Below, one piece after another: positions 24,450-36,700 of a DNA stretch of 64,000 nt. The DNA lies in the NCBI GenBank assembly GCA_963969345.1, contig OZ017770.1, positions 10,286,180 through 10,350,179 of the forward strand, given 5' to 3'. The position numbers were made by a program, and so were the translations under genes. The first letter of the stretch is position 1; each line of letters begins with the position of its first letter. A model generated the notes under the pieces. That model saw nothing but the letters and a program-made list of their open reading frames with translations. It was not told the DNA's origin and ran no database searches. This stretch comes from Turbatrix aceti. Lineage: Eukaryota > Nematoda > Chromadorea > Rhabditida > Panagrolaimidae.

Positions 24450-24760
24450 TGTAGTAGTTCTCTATGCCACTCGCGATAGATACTTTACTCACAAACAAAG
24501 ACCTGTAACCAATACATATAATACAATATACACAGGTCCAATCATTACCTCAACAAGGGTGGAGTTCCGTCGGGTTGAGGTCTTTGGGTTGCTCTGGGCT
24601 TGCCTTCGGCCGGGCGTCGATCACGCAGCCAACGAACACGACCGCTCGCGGCGACAGACAAAACAACAACTGAGACAATAGGAAAGGGAAATACAGGAAA
24701 CAATTATTCTACGCGAGATACGAATGCGCACGCGTTGCACCAACTCGTACTCGCGTAACA
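24450..24760 (-). repeat. 3' LTR of the minus-strand LTR element
   Basis: 311 bp; preceded on the minus strand by polypurine tract AGAGAGGGAAG. Confidence 0.92.
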
Positions 24761-24770
24761 CTTCCCTCTC

Positions 24771-25631
24771 TCAACAGAAACGGACAATAAGGGCTGAATC
24801 ATGGGACAGGGGCAAATCTCCTTCCGGAGACGTCGTCGTCGGATTCACCCTGCGACGGGTAGTCGTCGGGACACGTTTCCTTGCAAACACTCTGCGTCTG
24901 CGGCTTCTCGAAATCCGGCGTCGGTTTCGGTTGTCGTCCAAGAGTGCTTCGGCAGGACTGATGTTACCGGAAACCATCTTGCTGGGACTGGTTCGGATGC
25001 TGCGCAGCATCAGGCGGACTGCTTCCTGCAGGTCCACCACGTCGGCGTTCATCTTCAGTCCATCCGTGAGCATGTGCCCGTATCGCTCGGCTGGATACGG
25101 CAGGGACGGACAATGCTGGATGCTTTGAACATCTTCAATCGTAGGCAATAGTGCTGGGTGCGCTGCCTTCGCACGTGGCACGCACTTGCCTTCGGTGATA
25201 ACAGGAACACTCGCTATCACCACTTTCCCCTCCTTTTTGACATTGCACTGGCTTGCAATCGTCTGGGGTACCGCTTCTGCTCGTCCTTCAAACTTGACTT
25301 TCGAGAGCTGGTCATCGTTGGCTGCTTCTGCGATCCGCACGGCAAGGGTCCGACCGGCCTGGTCACCCTTCCGTTCATGAATGGTCGCTGCACCGATGTG
25401 ATCCTGGGATCCTGCGAAGTCGTCGAATTGATGGCACGTGCACTCCTTGACATATAGACACGACCATCGGGTTTTCTGCTGATTGACCCTGGCCTCCTGG
25501 ATCGATGATCGCTTTGAGACTGCAACCGCTCCGATTGCTGGCCCTGCAGCTTTCGCGGCAAGCGGTTTGCTCTTCTTCGCATCCTTCTCGGGCTCGGTCG
25601 TGAGATCTGTCTTGTTCGGAGTTGCGGGCAT
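24771..25631 (-). CDS. Gag-like ORF of the LTR element (286 aa)
   Basis: The frame fills almost the whole internal region, from an ATG at 25631 just past the primer site to a stop at 24771 next to the polypurine tract. The N-terminus is Lys/Ala/Pro-rich (MPATPNKTDLTTEPEKDAKK). The middle has a short CTCHQFDDF stretch. The C-terminal third is strongly basic (NRRRISRSRRRRVFARKR), as expected for an RNA-binding nucleocapsid region. I see no complete CCHC zinc knuckle, protease, reverse transcriptase or integrase. Its position makes a gag role the natural inference, but no sequence motif proves it. A remnant of a longer gag or a captured host fragment is possible. Confidence 0.6.
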   Translation of the reverse strand: MPATPNKTDLTTEPEKDAKKSKPLAAKAAGPAIGAVAVSKRSSIQEARVNQQKTRWSCLYVKECTCHQFDDFAGSQDHIGAATIHERKGDQAGRTLAVRIAEAANDDQLSKVKFEGRAEAVPQTIASQCNVKKEGKVVIASVPVITEGKCVPRAKAAHPALLPTIEDVQSIQHCPSLPYPAERYGHMLTDGLKMNADVVDLQEAVRLMLRSIRTSPSKMVSGNISPAEALLDDNRNRRRISRSRRRRVFARKRVPTTTRRRVNPTTTSPEGDLPLSHDSALIVRFC

Positions 25632-25686
25632 GGCTTGGATCGGCTTCTCGTCACCTCTGTAGGTCGCCGAATCCTCTCGTCACCAA

Positions 25687-25997
25687 TGTAGTATTTCTCT
25701 ATGCCACTCGCGATAGATACTTTACTCACAAACAAAGACCTGTAACCAATACATATAATACAATATACACAGGTCCAATCATTACCTCAACAAGGGTGGA
25801 GTTCCGTCGGGTTGAGGTCTTTGGGTTGCTCTGGGCTTGCCTTCGGCCGGGCGTCGATCACGCAGCCAACGAACACGACCGCTCGCGGCGACAGACAAAA
25901 CAACAACTGAGACAATAGGAAAGGGAAATACAGGAAACAATTATTCTACGCGAGATACGAATGCGCACGCGTTGCACCAACTCGTACTCGCGTAACA
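25687..25997 (-). repeat. 5' LTR of the minus-strand LTR element
   Basis: 311 bp; followed on the minus strand by a tRNA-like primer-binding site; outer flank GTTCC matches the other side. Confidence 0.92.
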
Positions 25998-26314
25998 GTT
26001 CCGAAAATATATTTATTTAAAAATCGTTCGTTCACGGCGTGACCCCCATTCACTCCCATGACCTACTATTCCTCTCCTTTTTCGTCCCCATCCCACTTGC
26101 ATTTTTTAAATACTTACATACTTGTTTCTAAAATCAGAAGAAGAAACATTTATGTTTCAGAATCACCGCCGCCCTATGCTGGGCATGTTATAAAATGATT
26201 TCACAGCTGCTGTATGATAAAATATAATTAATTGATACTGGTATTGTAAAATAAAACCACAATTACAAAATTACTCCTTCATTTACTGCATTTTTGCTCT
26301 TACAAAAGGGCACA

Positions 26315-28049
26315 ATGACATCGGCAACGCTAAATTTAAATACAACGATTGCCGCTGTCATTGAAGATGATCATCCGATATCAGCGTTCAATTTATGGCA
26401 AACGCTAATGATTGGACTAATGCTGCTGACTTTGATTGTCTTCTGTGTGGTTGGTAATCTCTTTGTCATCCTTGCAATCATCTTGGAACGCGATCTTCGA
26501 TCCCGTCCACATTACTATCTGATATTTTCACTCGCAGTCGCAGATTTGCTTGTTGGACTTATTGTTACGCCACTTGGTGCGTGGTCTACGATAACTCAGT
26601 CTTGGTCGCTGGGTGTAACCCTTTGCGACTTTTGGATCAGTGTTGACGTCCTCGTCTGTACGTCTTCGATTCTGCATTTGGTTGCCATAGCTTTGGATCG
26701 GTTTGTGCAATTTTTCCTCTGCAAAAAAATATTTTTTTCTAATTTTTTGCAGGTACTGGAGCATAACAGACATTTACTACGTCCAAAACCGTACCAAAGA
26801 ACGGATATTCATGATGTTAGGACTTGTGTGGGTGGTTTCCCTGCTAATATCACTAGCGCCTATTTTTGGCTGGAAAGATGCCCAGTTTGTGGCACGCGTT
26901 CAAGAACAACACGTCTGTCTAATATCCCAGCAAATAAGCTATCAGGTAGGTGTGGATGTGTGTGCAATTTTACAAAAAAAAGAAATTTTTTCATAATCCT
27001 TTAAAACCGTCATCGCGTGATATTTATAGGTATTCAGCACGGCAACGGCTTTCTACGTACCCCTATGCGCAATCATAGTCGTGTATTACAAGATTATGCG
27101 TGCAGCTTCGAGGCGCTTTAAACGTGAGCGAGATCGTAGGACAATTAACCGAGCAGTCGAGGGAAATGTCAAGATAAAAAATGTTAAAACCCCAAAAACA
27201 TCGGTAAGCTGGAGACAAAAAAATGGAATGAGATAGATCACGGATAATTTTTTTTCAGGCCATTACGATACCTCCTGTGTCTGAAAACCCCACAAACGTC
27301 AGCACGAGTGGTCAGGATAATGGGAAATCCAAGGTTTGCATTTAAATAAAAAAATTTAATTGTTTAAAACCTGAAATTTCAATAAAAAAAATTTAATTGA
27401 AAAAAAAATTTGGTCTCAAAAATTTTTTTCCAGAAATCCCAAGTTAATCTTTTTCAGAACAAAAGCGATAGCAATCATAATTCCCTCTCAGACGACGAAC
27501 GAACACCAATGCCGGTCAATCCAAAGATGAGTCTGGATAACCACAGTAAGTTTGCTTTTTTTTTTTCCATTCTTTCGTTATCGCGTCTTATCCAATTCAT
27601 TCCAGCCAACGAAGCCAAGCTGAGCGTTGTGGTGACGATAAATGGCAACTCCAATGAAGCCATCGCCCTGACACCCAAGCGAAAGCCAAAGAGAACTATG
27701 CGTGAAAGCATGGAGACTAAACGGGAACGCAAGGCATGGCGAACGCTTGCGATAATTACGGGAACATTCGTCGCGTGCTGGACGCCATTTTTCCTTGTAT
27801 CGCTCTACCGTCCAATCTGTGGCTGCCGTATACCGCCTCTTGTCGAGTCAATCACTGCCTGGCTGGGTGAGTGAATTTTTGAAACCACGTCAAAAATTAA
27901 AAAAAAATTTACTCCTGCTTATTTGTCTATTTTTTTCAGGTTACCTGAACTCTGCGCTAAATCCCATTATTTATACCCTATTTTCCATGGATTTTCGAAT
28001 GGCTTTTCAACGAATAATTAAACGCATGTGTTTTGTGAAAGATATTTAA
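26315..28049 (+). CDS. Biogenic-amine GPCR, probably serotonin 5-HT1-like (SER-4 type)
   Basis: Seven exons: 26315-26700, 26753-26945, 27030-27203, 27259-27333, 27434-27545, 27606-27866 and 27940-28049. They join in phase to about 436 aa. Class A receptor marks are all present: GNLFVILAI in TM1, LAVADLLVG in TM2 and the amine-binding Asp in WISVDVLVCTSS of TM3. ALDRYWSITD is the DRY box, FVACWTPFF is in TM6 and NSALNPIIY in TM7. A long third loop with KRERKAWRTLAIITG before TM6 resembles invertebrate 5-HT1/SER-4 receptors. Octopamine or tyramine receptors are the main alternative. Such receptors couple at the plasma membrane to G proteins, Gi/o for 5-HT1. An in-frame alternative acceptor at 27458 would remove 8 residues from the third loop. 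AATAAA at about 28282 may be the polyadenylation signal. I start at the ATG at 26315 rather than an upstream TTG. Confidence 0.88.
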
Positions 28050-31000
28050 CCCCACTGATTTTTTACTTTCACAAATCACAAAAAAGAAAAACAACAAGAA
28101 GAAATAACGAATAGCAACGGGTTTTTTGGAATCAAAAAGTTATTACTGTGTAACTGCTGCAATGATCGTTCACGAATGGAATAGCACACTGGTTATTTTT
28201 GTATTGCCTCCCTGTGTAATTATTACGAAGTTTTTGTTCTCGTATTTTGTATTTTTGCAAACTAATAACACTTTGCTCGAATAAACAATTGTATCATTAC
28301 TGATTTTTTTTTCATCTTGGACATAAATTTTTGAAAAAAAAATAAAAAACATATTTATTTAATTTTTTGTTTCAAATGACGTCGTCATGAAAGGTATAGT
28401 GACTGACTGAGAATGAAGAGCGGATGAGAGAGAAAACAAAGAAGACGGATATGCTGGCGATACAAACTTCGCTATGCTGATTGATCGAAGGTAATTTATT
28501 TTGGATTCCAAACTGGATTGAACGAACAGAAACAAAAAAAAAGAGAGAAGAATTCATGGGATGTTTGACGTTCTTCCCTGTTCGTTCCAACACTTTGATC
28601 CTCCAAATCCAATGACGAATCATCTGACTGTTGGCTTTTTCTATTGGTGCTTCAAAGAAAAATGAAACCACCACCAACATCGTTGACGATTTTATTTATA
28701 AAATTATGATCATGACCAGATGTTTTAAAAATTTAATTTTGTTTTCACGCTTATGCACGCGCTGGCGAACGCTATGAGCATCACAGTCCGATACTTTTTA
28801 CCAAAAAGATAAAACCTGCCTACCTGCAGATGCTATCACTGCCAGCCTTATCACCCCCTACGATCGCCACCAATCCCCTCTCATATATTTTTTTTCTCAC
28901 ACGCGTGACTGACAAAATATATGTACTAGGCACTTGATAGGTATGAATTCGGAAATAAATATGAATTTATTTAAAAATTACTTATTGAACGCTTTAAAAC
29001 GCTTTGAAATCGTAATTTTCCCCTGTTATTAGAAGCTGACCATATTTGATTACTCACATCAGTGTGTGTATTTATTTACATTTTCGTAGTCCATTAACTT
29101 TGAGAAACCTAATTACGTCAAGTTTTTGAAGAAACCTAGCTCTGACACTCTCTGCAGCACGTCGTCTGCCAGGCTTTATCTCTTCTAGTGTATCGTGTTG
29201 CGTGCCTATCCCAACCCGATGACGACTGTTGACTGCTTAATTGTAGGGCAAAATAAGGAGAAAAAAATATATATCACTCCGCTGTTCGACTTTCTTTCCC
29301 TGTTCGACTCATAACACACTTTCCACGAGCTTCAACTCTGACAGGTAATCGATTGTTTTTTACCGCAACTTTATGCAACTGTGCCCATATGCGTCAATCA
29401 ATCTTGTGGGAAACAACAAAAAAAAAGATTACTTTGAGTGGGAAAGTCCTGAGTCATTCATTAATCTGTTATCTGGCAGGTTGGGTAGATAACGGTTGGA
29501 CCAGATCTGTTTTTACTCCTTTCAATCAACGTAGTAAGTAAAAACAGATGTTTTCAATTTGGCAGAGATCGTAAATCGTGTAGAAATAATTTCGGAAATG
29601 AGCCGGAAGAAAATAGAAAGCGCGCGCTGGCATCTAAATGTCAAGTTCTCCAGAGAATGAATGAGTAACTGTTTCTCATCATGCGCCAGACGCCACAAAA
29701 GAAAATAATGCATATACTAACTAATTTTGGCTTTACTACCGGTTGTTAAAATTATGTACTCGTTCTCCTTTCTTTTCCTTTCCTTTTCTTCGATTCGACG
29801 TTCGTTCGTTATTCAGTGCTCGTTTCCTGACATAAATAATATCCTAGTTGTTACAAGCACGTAAACACAGCTGTATTTTATCAGCGGCGCAGTTTGGTGT
29901 AGCCATAACGCACAAAAATGGAATGGAATCATTTCCGTTAGTTTTGATGGGTCGTTTTCATTCATATTCAATCGTCAGGACTCGCCAACACTAAACATAG
30001 ACAGCTTTGTTCTGTTAGCGAACTAACTTTTCAACAACCAAAAAAACGGGAGGGAGAGGGAAGCGGGAGAAAGAGAGAGAAAAGCTTGTACTCGTACAAT
30101 AGTAATAACACGCCACGTTTCATGACAACACGACATAGGCATCATCAACGACGGCTCCATTGATGATTGCCCGGAATGAGATAGACAGCAGCGCTTGAAA
30201 AAAAAATAGAGAAGCGCAACAAAGCAGGGCAGGGTAAAAAAAATCGTTCAGATAGTTTGCAACTCTCAACGCGCGTGGTAGTGCGCGCACTGCATTTTTG
30301 GTCCGCATTGAACTGCACACATAATGCACGCGTCTCGTCTTCGTGGTCGTCGTCCGCTCTGTCTCTTGTTCTGTTCCGTCATCTTGTTTCTCATCCGTCC
30401 ACTTTATCCGGTTGACTTGCGTTCTTCCTTCTTTTTCCTGTCCTCCTTCCAAGCTATCAGGGATGGGATTGCGTTTAGTCCATGCTGATTACTTTTATTT
30501 TTTGTTCAAACGAGCAAACGAACGTGTGTCTCTTGTTTTTTTTATCTCACCAGACCACCGGTCAGTTGTTTATGCTTCGTCTCCTCGTGTCAGTTCAGTC
30601 AACTCCCTCATTCTCGCTCTCTCTCCTTCTCCTTCCCTTCTCACAATGCAGTATCGAACGCTCATGCGTAATTGTTTTGCTCTACCACAAAAAAAGGAGG
30701 AAAAAAACTTTTTACCACGCTTCCTTGCTTTGCTTCTCCCAAATTTACTTTGTACAAATTTCTTTTATGGTGTTTGTGTGTTTTATGCTTGCATACATTA
30801 TCTCGAATGACTAGTAGGCTAGGTTGCAATCACAAAAGTTTATTTGTATTAATGTATCTCTTCTTTCCCCTCCAACAAGCGACATGCTTGCTCTCGGGTT
30901 CTTCGCTAGGTCCATGTACCTTCCTATCATGTATTTTTTTGTTCCACAAGAAGTTTTTGATCGTGCTTTTTTTTCTCCTCGTGCTTGCTTTTTCAGTCAG

Positions 31001-33772
31001 ACGTGGCGTCATTTATGAACCACCGGCAAGCTGGGATAGTTCATTTTTTGTCAAAGGGCATAATTTTTTTTCTTTTTTTGGTTTTACCAAATTGGCCGTT
31101 ACGAGACGACCTTTAAGGAAGAAAGGAGTCATGCGAGCGAGACCTGTCTCCTTTTTTTCTGTAAAATATGGGGTTCCATGTTCGTTCGTTCTTCCTCTCC
31201 TTGAACCTATCCTCCTTGTCGATAGCATATCGCCGAATCATCATCATCACCATGTTTCTCCTCGTTGACTGATTTTTTCCCCATTTTTTTCCAAACAAGG
31301 GGTGCAAAAACAAATCGTCCTTCAAATTGGTTTTTTATGCGCAATTGGAATTTGCTGTATCGCCTCGCTTGATCACTACCTATGTTGTACCAGTACGCCG
31401 AAAGAACACTTTTCGTCTTCCATTTTTTTTATTCCTGAGTCGTCACCGATTTTGAAGGTGACAAACCAGGAACTAAATATAAGTAGATGAAACAGATTTT
31501 TTTTGCATAGGTAAAAAATTATTGCCAAAATTTTTTTTAGATTTTTTTTGTTTACAGTCAAACTTGACAAATATTTTAGTTGTCATAACATTTAGAAAAT
31601 AAATAATTTTTTTGCAACCATCTCTTGGCTTTTAAAGAAAAGAAAAAATCACCAAGGTTACGATAAAGCACCAAAAAACTATTTTTGGGCTTTTTTTGCC
31701 TTTCCGTTGTCTTGGCAAAATTTTTTAAAACGAATGAAAAAAACAGGATGCTGCCTTATTTTGTCCAAAAATATACATAGTTAATTTAGGGTCAGTTTGT
31801 GTGGGACAAAATTGTTTATTTTAGTTAAAGTGAAAAGCTTTTTATTTTCCAATCACTTAGAAATGTGTGCTTGCAGAAGAAAAAGGGCGGCGTAGCTAGC
31901 GGTTCGGTGTCATTGAGACTGTGAAGAGGTTGGTTTGCTGATGATGGACTGGACTCGCTGGCATCGTACATACCATCATCATCAACATCATCATTATTGC
32001 TTATTTCCTTCATCCACACTAAATTATACCGTTCAATACAAAAAATTTTTTTTTATTGTTTCGATGATGATGATCGTTGTCATTAAGAGGACACTTGAAT
32101 AATATTATTTTTTTTAAATTGAGAGAGAGGCGTTTATCCTATCTCTCAATCTAATTTTGTTCTTGTTCTTGTCGTGTTGGATGCCACGTCACACCACGCA
32201 TAACAAAGCCACCATGAGTTTAGTATATTTCCAGTTTATTCCCTGCCGCCCCCTACGCACACCGTGGATGGGGATGTTGCGGTGTTTTTACTGAAAAACA
32301 TGCGCGTATAACGTAACGATTACGATGTTGATTATCCGGGAGGACTAAAAAAAATGAAAAAAAAATTTTTTTGCGTTGTCTCATTTTTGTAGTCAGTTGC
32401 TGCAGGTCCCAGTTTGTTCACGATCTTGGTTGGACCAGACATTATTATTTAGTATTAATTTTTGTGTGTGATCAAGTGCAACGTAAGCTTTACGTCTTAA
32501 TGTTTAGCTCACTATTTGTCGCGCGGGGGGGGGGGGGTCAGCGGCGCGCGTCTGCCTCTTGGTCTTGGTCGGTCGACGAAGAAGGTGACGAAGACGTGAG
32601 GAGGGGTGAGGATGAAGGTGAGGGTGAATGAAAAGACCGAACAACAACATAAGCGCTGGTTGCAACCACAACCATCAACCAATACTGTCTACCAACCCCA
32701 CGTACATATATTTATTGTATTGACTACCGTTTTTCACCTTGGGATTTCACCTCCACCTCTGTCGTTGACCCTCCTCGTGTACTAGTAGTACAGCTACTAT
32801 GCAAGACTATGTAGATGGAGCACAACTACTACCTACAGCCTACCTTTGACAGACAATGTGTTGTCCTGGCTTGACTTGACTTTGTTTTTTGCGTGGTGGT
32901 CATTTTGCATATGCTACTTATCCTTTTTTGTCCAATGACGACACGTTTTTTTGCGTGATGTAACAAAAAAAACAACTGTCGAACGCGTCTGTAATTCAAT
33001 TTATTTTTGCTGTGTTGGATTTCTAAATTCTGAATGATTTTTGAAAAAAAAAGCGGTTTATATGTTTCAAAAATGAATTGTAACTAGTTCTCAAACTTTT
33101 TTTCTCACATTTTTTTAAAATAAAATTACATTAAAAATGCAGAAACCACGTTCTTTTGTCGTTTTTCACCTCAGAATTTTAATATTAAATTTTTATTCAC
33201 TGAACTATAAAAAATATGTTTTTGATTTATATTCCGTTTTTATGGTCGTCAAACAAGCGTCGAAGGGGGGCTGGGGAAGCTTTGATGTTTTTTTCCTTCC
33301 TTCCGTCGTTCAACACACGATTTAATTTTCCTTTCTTCAATTTTTGTGAATTTCTTCTCTTTTTTTTCATGTTTTGTGGACACGTTTGTTTTATTTTATT
33401 TATATTGTTATGAACAACCAACCGCGAAAATGATGCTTTGCTCGTTATTGTCTTGGATTGTTAGCTGTAGTATACGTACAACCGATGGACCAGCTAGTAT
33501 GATATTTTTTTGTTATTTTTTTTGCTGTTGAATTTACATTTTTTTTTGATCGTGAACTATTAATTTTTTTTTTAATTTTTTAAATTTTTCTATTAATTTT
33601 TTTTCAGTTGCCTTCTAGTCGACGGGACGGACGACGGCATCACGGCACATTGGGTCCCATATTATTGGTATTGTGCCGCTGATAGTTAAGCCGACGGACC
33701 AATAGCGATTTTTGTTTTTATCCTTCTTCCCTACCCTCCCATCATCCCTCTTCCTTCCGTCTTCAGTCAATA
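28050..33772. other. Non-coding interval between the receptor and the GalNAc-transferase
   Basis: AT-rich DNA with many T tracts, a poly-G run near 32524-32536 and short GC-richer islands near 30290-30460 and 32220-32640. Open frames at 30120-31268 and 31825-32631 are biased to Phe, Leu and Ser or to simple repeats, and show no domain. Confidence 0.5.
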
Positions 33773-36700
33773 ATGGGTTTAAAGCTACTGGTTCGAAGGC
33801 GATCTCATATTGTTAAAATAATTATTCTGATTCCTATTCTATGGCTTGGATCGTTAATTCTATTTTCTTCACGTGATACAATTGTAAGTTTTTATTTTTG
33901 CTTGCTGAAATTTTTTTTTCTTTTAATTGTTTTTTTATAATATTTTTTCTGTTTGTTTTGCAGGAAATTGTTGATAACAATCAAAATGGACACGTCAATC
34001 AGGCTCTACCTCAACAACAGCCCGGTCCTCAGAAAGTTGCGGTCGTGCAAGGCTTTGGGCCACCGATGGCGTTGGATCCGGTCGAGAAACAGCCAGATGA
34101 AGAACAAGCTGCAAATCCCAGCAATGATGTCATTGACGCGAACGCTGAAAATCAGAACGAAGGACAGGAAGGAAACATTCCGAAGCCTAATCGTGATGTC
34201 CTGGATATGAGTTTGCCCTTCTACAAGAAAGGCGACCCTGATCAGCCTGGAGAACTCGGAAAAGCAGTCAAAATTGACAAAAACGTATGTTTTAAAAATA
34301 TTAAATTTTTTTTTGGCGTTTTGAAAATTCCGATTAATTTCAGAAGCTTACATTCGAGGAAAAGAAGAAATACGATGATGGTTTTCAAAAAAATGCATTC
34401 AATCAATACGCATCGGATATGATTTCCATTCATCGCTCCCTTCCCGTGCCTCTGGATGAAGAGTACGTTCAAAAAATTTTTTTGTTCTATTTAAATTTTT
34501 TTTGCTCATATTGCAGGTGTGTGGTAGAGAAGTATTCCCCGCAACTACCTGATACTTCGGTCATTATTTGCTTTCACAATGAAGCGTGGTCGGTATTGTT
34601 ACGTACCGTACACAGCGTTATTGAAAGGACACCTGATCGTCTATTGCGTGAAGTTATTTTGGTTGATGACTTTTCGGATATGTCTCACACAAAAAAGGCT
34701 CTCGACGACTACATGGCACAGTTTCCCAAGGTCAAAATTCTGAGACTGGAGAAACGAGAAGGCCTGATTCGTGCAAGACTTCGTGGTGCTGCGATTTCGA
34801 AGGGAGATGTCCTGACTTATCTGGATTCACATTGCGAGTGCATGGAAGGCTGGATCGAACCGTTGCTGGATAGGATTCAACGAAACAAGACAACGGTTGT
34901 CTGCCCGGTTATCGACGTCATCGATGACAACACCTTCCAGTACCACTACTCGAAGGCATTCTTCACCAATGTTGGCGGATTTGACTGGTCACTACAGTTC
35001 AACTGGCATCCGATCCCAGAACGTGATCGTAAGAATCGTACCCGTCATATTGATCCCGTCAGGTAAGGAAAAATTTTTTTGTTGGTTTTTTTGTGAATTG
35101 TTGGTATTTTTCAGATCTCCAACGATGGCTGGGGGACTGTTTTCTATTCATCGAGAATACTTTGAAAAACTCGGCACTTACGATCCTGGTTTTGACATAT
35201 GGGGCGGTGAAAACCTTGAATTATCGTTTAAGGTAAGAAAATTTAACGTCTATGGGTTTTTTATGGGGTGAAAAAAAATTGAAGGGGGGAAAAAGGCACT
35301 CATGTTTGCGTTTGGCTGTTTTTTATGGGATAGGCACGCACTGGATTTTTTATGCAAAAGACATGACTGGTTTCGTCCAAACAGAATTTAGTAGAAAATA
35401 GAAAAATTAGTCAGTCTGCAAAGCCTACAAACGGTTGTTTTAATGAATGAATGGGACTGTGAATGAGTGAGTGAAAGAAAGAAGGATTTAAATTGAGATG
35501 AGATTGCATGTACATATGTATTGTACTTGACAGACAGCAGCGCTGTCACAGCATCGCGTCTGCATGACATGGCTTTGACAGTAGCTGGAAGTACAAAATC
35601 TCACTGAACTCGTTTTACACTTCCGGGGGTTTTGTGTTTTTTTTGAGGGACTCTACAATTAAAAAAAAATGTTTAAAAAAATTTGTACAAAGAATTATAA
35701 TTATAACATTTTTTTAAATTAATTAGTTTGCAAAAAAAATTATAACAAAATATTTTTTACGAGTATTTTATTTTCAAAAAAAAATTAAATTTTTTTTTCA
35801 GATTTGGATGTGCGGTGGAACTCTCGAGATCGTACCCTGCAGCCACGTCGGCCATATCTTCCGCAAACGATCACCCTACAAGTGGCGAACGGGAGTCAAC
35901 GTGCTCAAGCGTAACTCCATTCGACTTGCCGAAGTCTGGCTTGATGACTACAAGCAGTACTACTACGAACGAATTAATAACCAGCTTGTAAGTATTTTTT
36001 TTTGACTTCCTGGGGCAGAGGGGGTGAACATTTGGGTTTATGTTCGTTTGCGAACAAATTCGAAATTTATTGTTCGTTTTCGTTCATGAGCAAAATTTTT
36101 ATAATTTGCTTTGTTCATGTTCGTTTACGAACACGGCCAAATTTTTTGATCAAAAAATTTGTTACACCAATTCGGTTATTTTTGATAAAAGTGTAAGAAG
36201 GCTGTTGCTACATGTACAAAATTTTGCCTAAATGGTAATGAAATATGTTCGCTGTTTGTAAGTTTACAAACACGTAAAAAATGTTCATGTTTGTTCATGA
36301 AGAAAAAAACGGTTGTTCACCCATCTCTGTCCGGGACTTTTTTTGCTGGTCAATATTCACTAAACAATTTTTCAGGGTGATTTTGGTGACATATCCCAGC
36401 GAAAAGCTCTGAGAAATAATCTTGGTTGCAAATCGTTCCGCTGGTATCTTGACAACATTTTTCCCGAGCTCTTTGTTCCGGGTGAAGCCATTGCCAAGGG
36501 CGAGGTTGGTTATTTAGCTTTTGAAATTTTGTTTTTTGTTTTAATTTTTTAACTTGAACTTTATGCTTTTGCTTTTCAATGGTGGTGGCTTAAAGCTTCA
36601 CGATTTCACACTTTTTTTTCAATTTTTTTTAAACCAACCTGCTAAACAGTTGTGTTCGACTATTTTTTTTCTCTTTATCATTTTTCAATTCTTCTTCGAA

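Larger units (their letters stand above)
24450..25997 (-). mobile_element. Non-autonomous LTR retrotransposon, gag-like ORF only
   Basis: Direct repeats 24450-24760 and 25687-25997 (311 bp) differ at one position in my reading. They are bounded by GTTCC on both sides (24445-24449 and 25998-26002). On the minus strand the LTR starts TGTTACGCGAG and ends TACTACA. Orientation is fixed by a polypurine tract AGAGAGGGAAG directly before the LTR at 24760. It is also fixed by a primer site TGGTGACGAGAGGATTCG reading left from 25685, whose complement looks like a tRNA 3' end (CGAATCC T-loop, then CCA), possibly tRNA-Ser. Only about 0.93 kb lies between the LTRs, with one ORF and no pol, so it depends on a helper. 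The LTR identity makes it very recent. Confidence 0.93.

Noticed and set aside
26294..26314. Extending the amine receptor to an upstream TTG start
   Set aside because: A good ATG lies seven codons later and nuclear animal genes rarely start at TTG.
30120..31268. Cluster of overlapping frames up to 198 aa
   Set aside because: Strong Phe, Leu, Ser bias from T tracts, no family resemblance, and competing frames on both strands.
32524..32536. Poly-G run as a regulatory G-quadruplex
   Set aside because: A single uninterrupted run with no further G tracts close by; more likely a slippage-prone microsatellite or a sequencing-sensitive site.
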